NCBI GenBank assembly: GCA_019454045.1
Contig: SKCR01035587.1
Span: 124,001 to 188,000, forward strand
Origin: Zanthoxylum bungeanum
Taxonomy: Eukaryota; Streptophyta; Magnoliopsida; Sapindales; Rutaceae
Length of the DNA stretch: 64,000 bases
Reading direction: 5' to 3'
Shown here: positions 1-10,373 of the stretch, piece by piece
How positions within the stretch are numbered: the stretch's first letter is position 1
Layout: each line of letters starts with the position of its first letter
Position numbers and translations under genes: made by a program
Notes under the pieces: model-generated
The model's database searches: none
What the model was told of the DNA's origin: nothing
What the model saw: the letters and a program-made list of their open reading frames with translations, nothing else

Positions 1-3000
1 GATTCTGGTTGTGCTGCTCATATTTGTACTGATTTGCAGGATCTGCAGAATAGCAGGGTGCTGGCTTCAGGGGAGGTTGACCTACGAGTCGGAAACGGAA
101 CTCCAGTTGCTGTTTTGGCTGTAGGAACTTTTGTTTTGGAACTGCCCTCGGGGCATGTACTTAAACTTTTGAACTGTTATTATATACCTAGTTTAACTAG
201 GAATATCATATCTGTATCTTTGTTAACCCAGCATGGGTACACTTTTGTATTTAGAAACACTGGGTGTTATTTATATAAAAATGATGCAGAAATTTGCACT
301 GCTGTTGCAAATAATGGTCTTTATATTTTGAATATAAATGAATCTCCTAAACATAAAATGACAAACAAAAGGCTCAAAAGGAGTAATCTAAAAGATGAAG
401 CTTACATGTGGCATTGTCGTCTAGGACACATCAACAAGACTCGCATATCCACACTTTCGAAGAGTGGGTACTTGGACGAATTTGATCTTAATTCATATGA
501 TGTCTGCGAATCTTGTCTTTTAGGCAAAATGCCTAAATCACCTTTTAGCGGTAAAGGTGAACGTGCCACAGAACTGTTAGCCCTCGTTCATAGTGACGTT
601 TGTGGGCCCATGTCTAGCCAGGCTAGAGGTGGATATCTTTACTTCGTAACCTTTACGGATGATGCATCTCGTTATGGTTATGTGTATCTAATGAGACACA
701 AGTCGGAAACTTTTGAGAAATTCAAAGAGTTTCGACACGAAGTAGAAAAACAAACAGGCAAGAGTATTAAGGCATTGCGGTCAGACCGTGGTGGCGAATA
801 CTTAAGTTATGAGTTTCAAGATTACTTGAAAGAATATGGTATTCTTTCACAGTGGACTCCTCCTGGAACACCGCAATTAAACGGTGTGTCTGAACGGAGA
901 AACCGTACCTTGTTAGACATGGTAAGGTCGATGATGAGTCGCACTGAGCTACCAATATCCTTCTGGGGATACGCATTAGACAGTGCAGTACTTATTTTGA
1001 ATAAGGTTCCGTCAAAGTCTGTTGAACAGACTCCATACGAGATATGGACAGGAAGGAAACCGGGTTTCTCTTTCCTGAAGATTTGGGGATGCTGGGCATA
1101 TGTTAAACGTTTGGAAGGAACCAAACTAGAACCCAAATCAGATAAATGCCTTTTCGTGGATATCCTAGGGAAACCAAAGGATATTACTTCTATCACCCAC
1201 AAGAGAACAAAGTATTTGTTGCTCTGCATGCATTTTTCCTTGAGAAGGAATTTCTAGATGCAGTGGTAAGTGGGAGGAAAGTGGAGCTCGATGAAAATCG
1301 TAGTGATACTGTTCCTGGCAATGAATCAACGACGGAACATGAACAGACCATCCGGGATGAGTCTGTACCACAATCTTCATATACACAAGGACCGCGTAGG
1401 TCGGAGAGAGTCAGGACAATACCTGAGAGGTATGGGTACCTGATCTCGCCTCATGTAGATATTAATCTTATTGAGGATAATGAACCGACTACGTATGAGG
1501 AAGCAATACAGGATATTGATTCCGCTTTATGGCAAGAAGCCATGAAGTCCGAGATGGATTCCATGTATGCCAACCAAGTTTGGACACTGGTTGATGCACC
1601 AGAAGGCGTAAAGCCTATTGGATGCAGATGGATCTTCAAGAAGAAGACCGACATGGATGGCAACGTGCAAACATACAAAGCTAGGCTTGTAGCAAAGGGG
1701 TATCGTCAACAATATGGTGTTGATTATGACGAAACTTTCTCACCCGTTGCCATGATTAAATCCATTCGGATAATGCTTGCAATAGCTGCATATTTCGATT
1801 ACGAGATATGGCAGATGGACGTTAAAACCGCTTTCCTTAACGGAAACCTTTTGGAGGATGTTTATATGCAACAGCCTGACGGTTTTATCGTACCTAGACT
1901 TGCAAACAAGGTTTGTAAGTTAAATCGATCCATTTATGGATTGAAGCAAGCATCACGGTCATGGAATCAGCGTTTTGATGAGATCATAAAAGAATATGAT
2001 TTCGTGCAAAACGAAGATGACCATTGTGTATACAAGAAGACTAGTGGGAGAGCACTGACTTTTATTGTCCTTTATGTCGACGATGTATTGCTTATAGGCA
2101 ATGACATTCCCATGCTAACGTCGGTGAAAGCTTGGCTTTCATTAAAATTCTCCATGAAAGATCTGGGAGAAGCAGCCTTTATTCTGGGAATAAAGATCTA
2201 CCGGGATAGATCTAGAAAGCTGCTTGGACTCTCCCAGAGTACATATATTGACAAAGTGTTGAAGCGATTCAGCATGGATCAATCCAAGAAGGGATTGATG
2301 CCAATGTTACGTGGTATCTCTCTGTCTAAGGACATGTGTCCTAAGACTCAAGAAGAGAGAGATAACATGAGTCGGATACCGTTCGCCTCGGCAGTCGGAT
2401 CGATCATGTATGCCATGATATGTACACGACCTGATGTGTCATATGCTTTGAGCATGTGCAGTCGCTATCAGGCCGATCCAGGTGAAGGTCACTGGATGGC
2501 AGTTAAGAAATCCTTAAGTATCTTAGACGAACTAAGGATGCTTTCTTAATTTACGGAGAAGGAGAACTTGCGGTATCTGGGTATGCTGATGCAAGTTTCC
2601 AACCCGACAAGGACGACTTCAAGTCGCAATCTGGGTACATTTTTTGTTTGAATAACGGAGCAGTGAGCTGGAAATCTTCCAAGCAAGATACTGTTGCCGA
2701 TTCAACAACAGAAGTGGAGTACATCGCTGCGTCGGAAGCAGCAAAGGAGGCAGTTTGGATCCGAAAATTCCTAATCGAATTAGGAGTAGTTCCATTAGTA
2801 TTGTGACAATAACGGGGCTATAGCACAAGCTAAGGAACCAAGGTCTCATCAACGATCCAAGCATGTTCTTCGGCGTTACCATCTGATTCGGGAGATTATA
2901 CATCGTGGCGATGTAAAGGTCGAGAAGGTCGCATCAGATAACAACATTGCAGATCCGCTGACGAAGGCTGTTTATACGCATGTGTTTGAGCGACACATAC

Positions 3001-3038
3001 ATAGTTCAGGTATTAGATGCTTGAGTGACTGGCTATAG
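1..3038 (+). pseudogene. Copia gag-pol polyprotein of C0, partial, three frame breaks
   Basis: The frame is open from base 1 with the aspartic protease motif D-S-G at bases 1-9. It continues through the pre-integrase zinc module (H..H near 409-429, C..C near 505-516) and the integrase core (first D near 591, S-D-R-G-G near 778, E near 890). A one-base loss near 1157 shifts the frame, and the protein resumes from about 1146 to 2549 with the reverse transcriptase, including the catalytic Y-V-D-D at about 2072-2083. Another one-base loss near 2512 breaks the join to RNase H. A third break with a small deletion lies near 2800. The ancestral stop is TAG at 3036-3038. Copies in C1 and C4 confirm each expected frame. 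Confidence 0.95.
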
Positions 3039-3040
3039 GC

Positions 3041-3052
3041 CAAGTGGGAGAT
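3041..3052 (+). other. Polypurine tract of C0
   Basis: The sequence CAAGTGGGAGAT lies directly before the 3' LTR, two bases after the pol stop. Its complement sits at the same place in C1 (12243-12256) and C4 (54461-54474), which supports a plus-strand priming role. Confidence 0.85.
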
Positions 3053-3169
3053 TGTTAGACATTATGACCCGTAGCGTCACTGTTTTGTAAATGATATTGT
3101 ATTATTGTACAAAATTAACTATGTGATAATAAAATTGCCTTTTGCCGTTTTGTAATTTATTTACTTTGA

Positions 3170-3177
3170 TATATAAA
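3170..3177 (+). promoter_or_regulatory. Candidate TATA box of the Copia LTR
   Basis: TATATAAA followed by TGG lies about 118 bp from the LTR start. It is preserved in the complementary strand of both C1 LTRs (around 12117-12124 and 20136-20143) and degraded in C4. If it is the promoter, U3 is very short and most of the LTR is transcribed as R-U5. No start site can be seen from sequence alone. Confidence 0.5.
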
Positions 3178-4105
3178 TGGCGAAAGTCCATATGATTAGT
3201 TCCGTATTGAGATGATATGAGACAGTATCAATATATAAAAGGTTTAATCATTAAATATCCCTAGTCGGAGTATTATCGAGATAGGACATCGATAATGCGG
3301 AATAGACTAGTATTGCACTTGTGCACGTTGTGAGGGCACAACAGCATAGTTCTCATATATTTAAGTATTGGATACTTATGCAAGTGCGATAGGAGGTTGT
3401 GTTTTACCGATGGTACGGAAAACAGCTTCGCTCTGGATAGACCCCGCGGAATCCCATTGGTAGTATGTCTGCGTGTCTATGGGAGGCCGCATCAGGGTAG
3501 GTGTATATGGTCTTAACCTGAGACTTGCATCGCTAGTACTTGCGACAATCGGTAAACTTTGGTTTTGGTGGTTGGGGGCTTTAACCAGTTCTGTGTTCAC
3601 CACTTCTGGGTTTATCAGGAATCGTAGTGTACTGGGTGTGATGTCAAGATGGAAGTGTCACTTCAGACATATGGAGTTGATGATCGCGCAGGATACAGAA
3701 CTAGTACTCTATAAAAGGTTGCAACCGTCGGGGCAATATGACTAGGTCAGGATTGTCCGATTTAAAGAGACTAGTTGCTTGATGTCCGATATATGTTTCG
3801 TACGGGGCAGACACATCTCCAGCCCCAGGCCTAACATGTGATCGTCCGATACTGCTGATCGATGTACGCAATACTACGGTATACTACGCTTGATATAGAT
3901 CTAATATTCCTATAAGAATATTTCTGGAGAATTGGGTAGGCATCGCGCTTTGCTAGAAGCCAACCTTGTCTTGTAAATCGGTAAAAACGTAGTACTAGGT
4001 ACGTACGTGTTCGGATTATCCGACGACCGTATTTACTGCCAACATATCCGGAGATCTCTCGGGTCGCTTCCTGAAGATTCACCTATGATATTTGATTCGA
4101 ACTTT

Positions 4106-4373
4106 ATTAATCTTGGATTAATTACGGAGAAACTTTATCTTGGATAAAATGCCTTATTTTGAGAGAGAACGATTAATTTGGAATTAATCGGTAAAATAAT
4201 ATATTCGATATATTAAACGAAATTAGATTTCGACGCGGAATTAAAATCGGATTTTAATTCGGGCAAACGAATCAATTTAGAATTAATTCGTTAGCGACGT
4301 GAATAGTGATTTCGCTAGGCATAATTATTTAATTTACGTCGCGACGGAAATTCGTTAATTCGGAATTAGCGAA
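4106..4373 (+). repeat. Array of eight short palindromes with Y-N-G centres in LTR-1
   Basis: Eight inverted repeats follow one another: 4106-4122 (centre TTG), 4134-4148 (TTG), 4170-4190 (TGG), 4197-4215 (TCG), 4218-4232 (TAG), 4238-4260 (CGG), 4266-4292 (TAG, one mismatch) and 4351-4373 (CGG, one G-T pair). Arms are 6-12 bp. All centres are three bases of the form pyrimidine-any-G. The same array is in every other LTR of the family. Its function is unknown. Confidence 0.88.
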
Positions 4374-4978
4374 ACCGAGCCCGAAAGTGTTTGCGGACAC
4401 ATTCGTATTTTGAAACGAGTGGGACCCGCAAGTCACATCGCGAAGTCACATCACTTGACATGACTAGTTGATGGATGTCACAAGTCACTTTATTAAAGTG
4501 ACTAGATGTCACTATTCATGAAGAAGTTGGTGGAGCCAATTTAATGGCTTTTGGAGGGAAATTTGAGTTTGACTTTTTGAAAAAGCCATATACCAAATAT
4601 TTGGTATTTGATATCATTATTATTCTTGAGAAAGAATATCAAAAGAAAAAGCTCTCCCTTTTCTCTCACCATTGCCGAAACTACTCTAAGGCAAAGGAAG
4701 AATTTTTTCTTCATTTTTCTTTTTGCTAGCACATCTTGGAATCAAAGGAGGTGATAGGGAAACCACCTTGGAGCTTGGAATACACAAAGCTTGGAGCTTT
4801 CATCCATTTCTCTCCTTTGGCCGAATCTTCAAGCAACTTGGAGCTTCAACCTTTGTTCATCATCTTCATCACAAAGCTTTGTAAGTATGATTCCGCCATG
4901 CTTCAAGTTTATTATATATTCATTTTGTTGTATTTCATATGCTTAATCTTTCCTTGGGACAAATAATAGAAACCAACA

Positions 4979-6331
4979 TGAGATGATGTCACGTAGGATA
5001 CGGTACTAGCCTCTTATATGCTGCGCTATCGGATAGTATACTAGGTCTGTATTATCCTATTACAGAGACTATTACCAGACCATGCTTAGCACGTGACATT
5101 CGATACTGGATCGAATTCACGATTACTACGTATACTACGCCTTATATAGATCGCTTATTCCTGTAGGCATGTTTCTGGAGAATTGGGTAGGCATACGCTT
5201 TGCTAAACCAACATTGTCTTGTAAATCGTTAAAAACGTAGTACTAGGTACGTACGTATTCGATAGTCCGATAATCGTATTTACTGCCAACATATCCGGGG
5301 ATCTCATAGGTCGCTCCCGAAGATTCACCGATGACGTATGACTCGCACTTTATTAATCTGGGATTAATTAGTTAAGAGAGAAAATTAATCTGGGATTAAT
5401 TACGAAGATATTTTATCTAGGATAAAATATTATTTAAATAGAGAGAACGATTAATTTGGAATTAAACGATAAAATAATATATTCGATATATTAAACGAAA
5501 TTGGATTTCGATGCGGAATTAAAATCAGATTTTAATTCGGGCGAACGAGTTAATTTAGAATTAATTCGTTATCAACGTGAATAGTAATTATGATAGGCAT
5601 GATTATTTAATTAAATTATATTTAATTAGGACGCAACGGAAAATTCGTTAATTCGGAATTAACGAATCCAAGCCCGGGAGTGTTTGCGAAACCATTCGCA
5701 TTTAGAATAGAAGTGGGACCCGCAAGTCACATCTAGCGTCACATCATCCGTCAATCAAGTGATAGATGTCTTTCACTTTGAGTGATTGAAACCAGTCACT
5801 ATTCATGAGTGATGTGACTTGATGGAAGTGTTTGAAAAAGGCTTTTGATGGCTTGATTGACAAATACTAATATTTTAATATATGGTATTTGACTTTCAAA
5901 TTTTGTGTATATGATATACAAAACAAACAAAACTCTTATCTCTCTTTCTCCATTGGATTCAGCCATGGTGGCATTTCTTCTCTTCTCTCCCTTTTGGCTT
6001 TTGAAGTCATTTTTCTTCTTGTTGGCCGAGACATGCAAGGAAGATTAGGATGATTTATGGAAAATCATCAAGGTGCTAGCGCACAAAGAGGTATACAAGG
6101 TGATAGGGAAACCTACTTGTGAGCTTGGAATCACCATTGTTGAAGCTTGGAGCACACTTGGAGGAGCAAAACAAGACATGGCCGAGAGCTTCACTCAAAG
6201 GGCATAAAAAATTTTGTTCTTCGTATCGCAAAATCCGTTCATTGTGAGTATGATTCTGCCATTCTCTTTTGATTATTCACATGTGTTTCATGACTTTGAA
6301 TGATCCTTGGGACTTAATAGAAACCCAACAA
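4979..6331 (+). repeat. Older LTR of the same Copia family, 5' end cut by C0 (LTR-0)
   Basis: Immediately after C0 the sequence continues as the interior of a related LTR; its first bases match LTR C2 near 29890, inside the element. It runs to a normal 3' end (ACCCAACA, 6331). It therefore looks like an LTR into which C0 inserted, with its left part upstream of the window. What follows (6332 on) is not a primer site, so it is a 3' LTR or solo LTR. Its palindrome array (about 5352-5667) has ten members. Confidence 0.8.
5352..5667 (+). repeat. Ten-member palindrome array in LTR-0
   Basis: The array contains two adjacent copies of ATTAATC-TGG-GATTAAT, then palindromes centred on TAG, TGG, TCG, TGG, CAG, TAG, TAT and CGG. 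The last one pairs perfectly here, while LTR-1 has a G-T pair at the same step. The extra first unit is absent from LTR-1. The TAT centre is one of few exceptions to the Y-N-G rule. Confidence 0.85.
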
Positions 6332-6960
6332 TAGACATATCGGTAAACCTCGCTTCGGTCTACAAATCACCGAAGTCTTTTGGATATTTTTCAATGAGAT
6401 GCAAACTTGTTGGTCCTTTTCAACTAGAGCAAGTTTGCATTTCGTGATAATTGAGTTAAATTTCTTTGAAAAGTTAATGGGCCTATGTGTATGAAAACCT
6501 TGTTGGGTCTAAAATATTTAGTTACAATCTAAATGTACCAAACATGAGTTCGATACTCGTACTAGCTTTCATTCAGAAATGTATTCATTGTTTGGGCCCA
6601 TTTGAATATCTTTAAACGTTTTAAGCCTATCCCAAAAACAACTGTGATTATCGAGAGTCCAAATCATCATTTTTATACAAAGATATTATCCATATATAAG
6701 GTTTAGTCATTTTTATAAATGGGCAGCCTTTGTCTTTTTACGATGGAATGGAACCAAGGTAGCCAAGGTTTAACCCTTTTAGCAAAAGAGAGAACAAGCT
6801 TATATGCCCCATATTGGTACATTAGTGAAGCCAACCCTAGGATAAATATGAGACTTACCACGTGTGTGAGAGAAATAAGGTCGAAAGGGTGTTGATGTTT
6901 GATCACCTGATGAATCTTATACATTTCAATCATAGCATGCATACATTCTTCATACTAAGC
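6332..6960. other. Unassigned non-coding stretch
   Basis: This 629-bp interval lies between the LTR-0 end and the first recognisable Tat-like gag remains. I see no conserved frame, terminal repeat or similarity to the other elements in the window. It may be 5' sequence of E1 or older flanking DNA. Confidence 0.4.
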
Positions 6961-7379
6961 CCCTTTTGGTTAAAGCCATCATAGCGGTGCAGTGGGTCAG
7001 AGAGCAAGGTAGATTAGTCGAGAAGTAAATCAAAATTGTAAAAATGGCCAGCAATGATAATTCCTGCATAGATAATTGGAGACAATCATGACCAAGATGG
7101 CAGAAAACCTACAAATTTTGGTTGATGTTATTGCTAACTTAATAGCAATGAAAATAGGGCCTCGAACAACAAGGGCCAAGGCTAGTGAGAGGAGACATGA
7201 GGGGCCAAGAATAAAATGACCGAAGAAATCCATGTCTTGGATGATGATGACATGGCCGAATATGTTGCAGGCAAAGTGGCCAAATTCTCCATTGAAGCTG
7301 AGCTTCGAAGACTGTAGGAGTAAATGGAGACAGTCGCCCATAAATAAAGGGCAAGCATGAAGATTTATTACACTATGAT

Positions 7380-8200
7380 GCTATGACGTTCAAGAAATAT
7401 CTGCCTTCATAATTCAGAATGCCTGAGATGATGAAGTTTAATGGGAACAGAGACCCAAATATTCATCTTCATTAGTATGTCTCATTGATGAGCTTAATTG
7501 GATTGTAACAACGTCAAGTTTAAAAGATGTTTGGAATGTCGCTAGAATGAGCGTCGATGGTATGATACCACGGCGTATAATAGAAAATATGGGGTGATTG
7601 GATGGGACTGGCTGAAACCTTCATGAACCAATACATCACGGATATGGAGTAGACTTGTCACTTTATGACCTAGAGAATACTAAGCATGAGCCAGAAGAGA
7701 ACTTCAAATAGTATGTTGATTGTTGGAGAAGCCAGCTTCTGAAAATGTAAACAAGGCCCCAGAGAATGACCAAATCAATATGATAATCAAGGACACCATG
7801 CCCTCCATTTACAACAAGATGAGGTGGTTAACCTCCATGATCTTTGACTTTTGACAGCTGAGAGAGATAGTGATAGACATTAAGGAGGAAGAGGCTGAGA
7901 ATGGGAAGTTCTACGACCAGAACAAGAAAACTGTTGAAGGGCCTTCTGCAATAAAGGTCGATCTCACTGAAATAGCCGACACCATAAATAGAATATATTC
8001 AGACCCTGATCAAAGATGTTCGAAAAGTTGGAAAGACAACGTTTTTTGAAACTTCTATAACCCAAACCATTGCCAAACCTAATACTCCACTACCTCAACC
8101 TAAACCAATACTACTACTTCCACCAGCAGAATGGACATGACACTGAAAAATACCTCTGCCTCAAACATGAGATTCAATACTTAATTGACGGAGGCAAGAT
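7380..8200 (+). pseudogene. Retrotransposon gag of E1, degenerate
   Basis: Translated pieces in changing frames match the Ty3/Gypsy gag of E2. They include a stretch near 7420-7480 equivalent to the E2 start (P-x-M-x-K-F-N-x-x-x-D-P) and a C-terminal segment near 8120-8200 reading H-x-x-x-G-H-D-T-E-x-Y-x-x-L-K, typical of Tat-lineage gag just before its zinc module. Several stops and frame breaks interrupt it. The neighbouring block 6961-7380 also shows gag-like fragments but is too decayed to frame. It would have encoded the capsid/nucleocapsid. Confidence 0.7.
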
Positions 8201-9599
8201 ACTTAATCCAAAGGAGTACCACCCATAGACATGATTATTGTGTTACATCTTCCTTTTCTTACAATTACATTTTCAAAACATTCAATGATAATAAAATTAA
8301 GCCTTTCTCAAAGATATCGTATCCCTTGAAAAATGAACATGTCCAAATCTTTAAGATAATTCTTTAAATTTGGGATCACAAGCAAAACGCCATCCAAAAA
8401 TTACACACTAAAACTTGCACTTAAAAAGTCTATTGCCTGCCTAGAAAGAATTTATGTTGGCACGACTTGTAGAAATAGTCAAACCACTTGAAATTCATTT
8501 AACTCTCTTCCAAAGTTAAGGTAATACAACATTATGGTAAAGAGATGACGCAAACAAAAGTACAAGTGAAAATGAAAAAAAAAAGAAAAAGAGAAAAGAA
8601 AAAGAAAATGGTGAATCACATTTGCTCCGCTGTTTGGATTATTCAGTAGCCAGACGTATCGTGAACCGCACGAGTACCTTTACGTCAAACGACAACTCAA
8701 ATATTGAGTATACAAAGTAATTAGAGTTTATGAAATTATTGAGTAGCCAGGGAATCACATCACAAATTATAATCTTTGTGTCAAAAGATATTCTTATGAA
8801 TTAAGGAAACTAAGGATGAAGATAAGCCTTACAAAAATAATAAACTTTCGAAAAATCTAAAAATTATTGATCCTTAACTAGGTGTTACCTTGTCTAAGAA
8901 AAGGAAAAGATAAAATGAACTAAAGTGCCAGCGCTAAATCTATACTTAGCACCAACATAAACTAATAAATGAATCATACATACACATAGAGAAGCATTTG
9001 AAAGGTGAAACCTTTGTTGGAAATGAATTATGAATTTAGATAATGATCCCACCTTAAAAAGAGACAACATGTCAAGAAAAAAAAACTTTTGAGAACATAC
9101 GAAAAGTGATTACATGATAAGAAGGAAGTTGGAAAACAAAATCGATGACTCGGGAATCTCGAAGAACAGCTTAGACAAAGCAAGATAAACATGACGATAC
9201 CATGACTCTTGCACTCTCCCAAGCTGAAGAATGGGCATGCAATCAGGGATCATTTTTACACATTCATACATGTAAACATGCGTACATAAAGATAATATTT
9301 CATTGCATGAAATTAAACAAGGCAAGCTTCCAAGAAATGGACCAAGATAGAGAATGCTTGAGTTGAAGCCTTTAAGACACAGAGCACCTGATAGTCAAAA
9401 GATCAAGACAGAGGGTGAAGCCCACCTAAAAGAGAATGATGGGGGAAAGACTACCTAGACATGATAGCTAGGGGTGACTCTTGTCGGTCATTGAGGGTCT
9501 AGAACATACAGATGAAGGAAGAGATAAATTAAACACCGGAAGATAATGGAACATAATGCCACATATTTATCGAGTGCATAAAGGAAAAGATCATACAAC
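8201..9599 (+). other. 3' non-coding region of E1
   Basis: No frame is conserved here. The block from about 8380 aligns with E2 from about 24170 (for example the shared word ATTACACACTAA), so it is element sequence rather than host DNA. A purine-only stretch lies at about 8572-8610. Confidence 0.65.
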
Positions 9600-10080
9600 T
9601 CCAGGAATGAAGCCTCAAGATGGATGTTTAGAATAAATCTAGAAACATTGTAATGAATCCTCAAGAATGAAGTAACCAAATGAATTGGGAGACATGGGGA
9701 ATGAATCATCGGGAATGACACAATTGAATGAATAGAGAGACATGGGGAATGAATCCTCAAGAATAAAGTAAATGAATGAATCGGAAGACACGGTGAATGA
9801 AGCACTCGAATGAATCGGGAGACATCAGGAATGAATCATCAAGAATAAAGCAGCTGAATAAATCGGGATACATGGGGAATGAATCCTCAAGAATGAAGCA
9901 ATCGAATGAATCGGGAGACATAAGCAATGAATCATCATGAATGAAACAACTGAATGAATCGAGAGACATATGGATTGAATCCTAATGAATGAAACAACTG
10001 AGTAAATAAGGACACATAATGAATGAATCATCAAGAAGAAAGAAAGCCAATGAATCCAGAGACCAGGAAAATAAAGCTTT
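9600..10080 (+). repeat. 48-bp tandem repeat array in the 3' region of E1
   Basis: About nine to ten diverged units of GAATGAATC-rich sequence recur every 48 bp; the word GACATGGGGAATGAATC starts at 9691 and 9739, with degenerate repeats at 9787, 9917 and 9965. One unit near 9787-9821 is shortened to 34 bp. Because 48 is divisible by three, the opposite strand shows repetitive open frames. These are by-products of the repeat. Confidence 0.9.
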
Positions 10081-10361
10081 CAGAATAGAGAATGAATCCT
10101 AGAAACCTCCACCAATATAAAAGTTATGCAGGATGAACGAAGCCTCCATCAAAGTCACAACCAATCGAAGCTTCATGGAAGCTGAGGGTCCATCACTCAT
10201 CTCAAAATTACTCAATTGGGATTGAAGCATCTCACCACTAATCGAAGTATTAGAGGGCCAGAAGGCCCACCAAATAATAAATAAACTTCCACAAGGCCAT
10301 GTGAATCTGATGATGCTCAATAAACTAGGTAAGTAAAAATGCATGCATGACCTTGATAGAC

Positions 10362-10373
10362 TTATCACTGTTA
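10362..10373 (+). repeat. First bases of the E1 3' LTR, left of the C1 insertion
   Basis: TTATCACTGTTA begins the LTR. The matching end AGTGATAA is at 21317-21324, giving terminal inverted repeats once C1 is set aside. The last five bases (TGTTA, 10369-10373) are duplicated after C1. Confidence 0.7.
10369..10373. other. Target-site duplication of C1, left copy (TGTTA)
   Basis: TGTTA precedes the left LTR and is repeated exactly at 20262-20266. Five-base duplications are normal for Copia integrases. Confidence 0.9.

Larger units (their letters stand above)
1..4978 (+). mobile_element. Copia LTR retrotransposon C0, 3' portion (pol and 3' LTR)
   Basis: The window opens inside the protease of a Ty1/Copia polyprotein and runs through integrase, reverse transcriptase and RNase H to a polypurine tract and a complete 3' LTR. 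The order protease-integrase-RT-RNase H is diagnostic of Copia rather than Gypsy. The gag, the leader and the 5' LTR lie upstream of the window. The same family recurs as C1, C2, C3 and C4. Three frame breaks show that this copy cannot make a full polyprotein. The lineage is not assigned; pol resembles the Tork/Angela group, which is an inference from remembered family motifs. Confidence 0.95.
3053..4978 (+). repeat. 3' LTR of Copia C0 (LTR-1)
   Basis: The LTR begins TGTTAGACATTATGACCC straight after the polypurine tract and ends AGAAACCAACA, giving the usual TG..CA ends. At 1,926 bp it matches its relatives in C1-C4. A TATATAAA box lies only about 118 bp inside the left end. A palindrome array occupies 4106-4373, a GTCA-rich stretch lies near 4430-4520, and a perfect palindrome containing CCAAATATTTGG lies near 4590. 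Short open frames in this interval are not conserved between LTR copies and are not genes. Confidence 0.93.
6961..10373 (+). mobile_element. Gag-only Tat-like Gypsy derivative E1, body up to the C1 insertion
   Basis: The interval holds decayed gag followed directly by 3' non-coding sequence, with no protease, RT, RNase H or integrase between. It aligns along its length with E2 (about 23.0-25.9 kb), including gag, the 3' non-coding block (8380-9480 against 24170-25260) and a tandem array just before the LTR. The LTR starts around 10362 and is interrupted at 10373 by Copia C1. A 5' LTR was not found. This looks like a non-autonomous, gag-carrying element dependent on a full Tat-type element such as G3. 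Confidence 0.75.

Noticed and set aside
3376..4082. Open frames recurring inside Copia LTRs on both strands (also near 11690, 29578, 53762, 62340)
   Set aside because: A frame of about 70-90 residues recurs in several LTRs simply because the LTRs are homologous; its start, end and length differ between copies and stops interrupt it in others. I could not support it as a gene.
9488..10034. Repetitive open frames on the minus strand over the 48-bp array, with S-P-C-L-P-I-H-like repeats
   Set aside because: They arise because 48 is divisible by three and the unit has no stop in that phase; there is no start context, conservation or match in E2.
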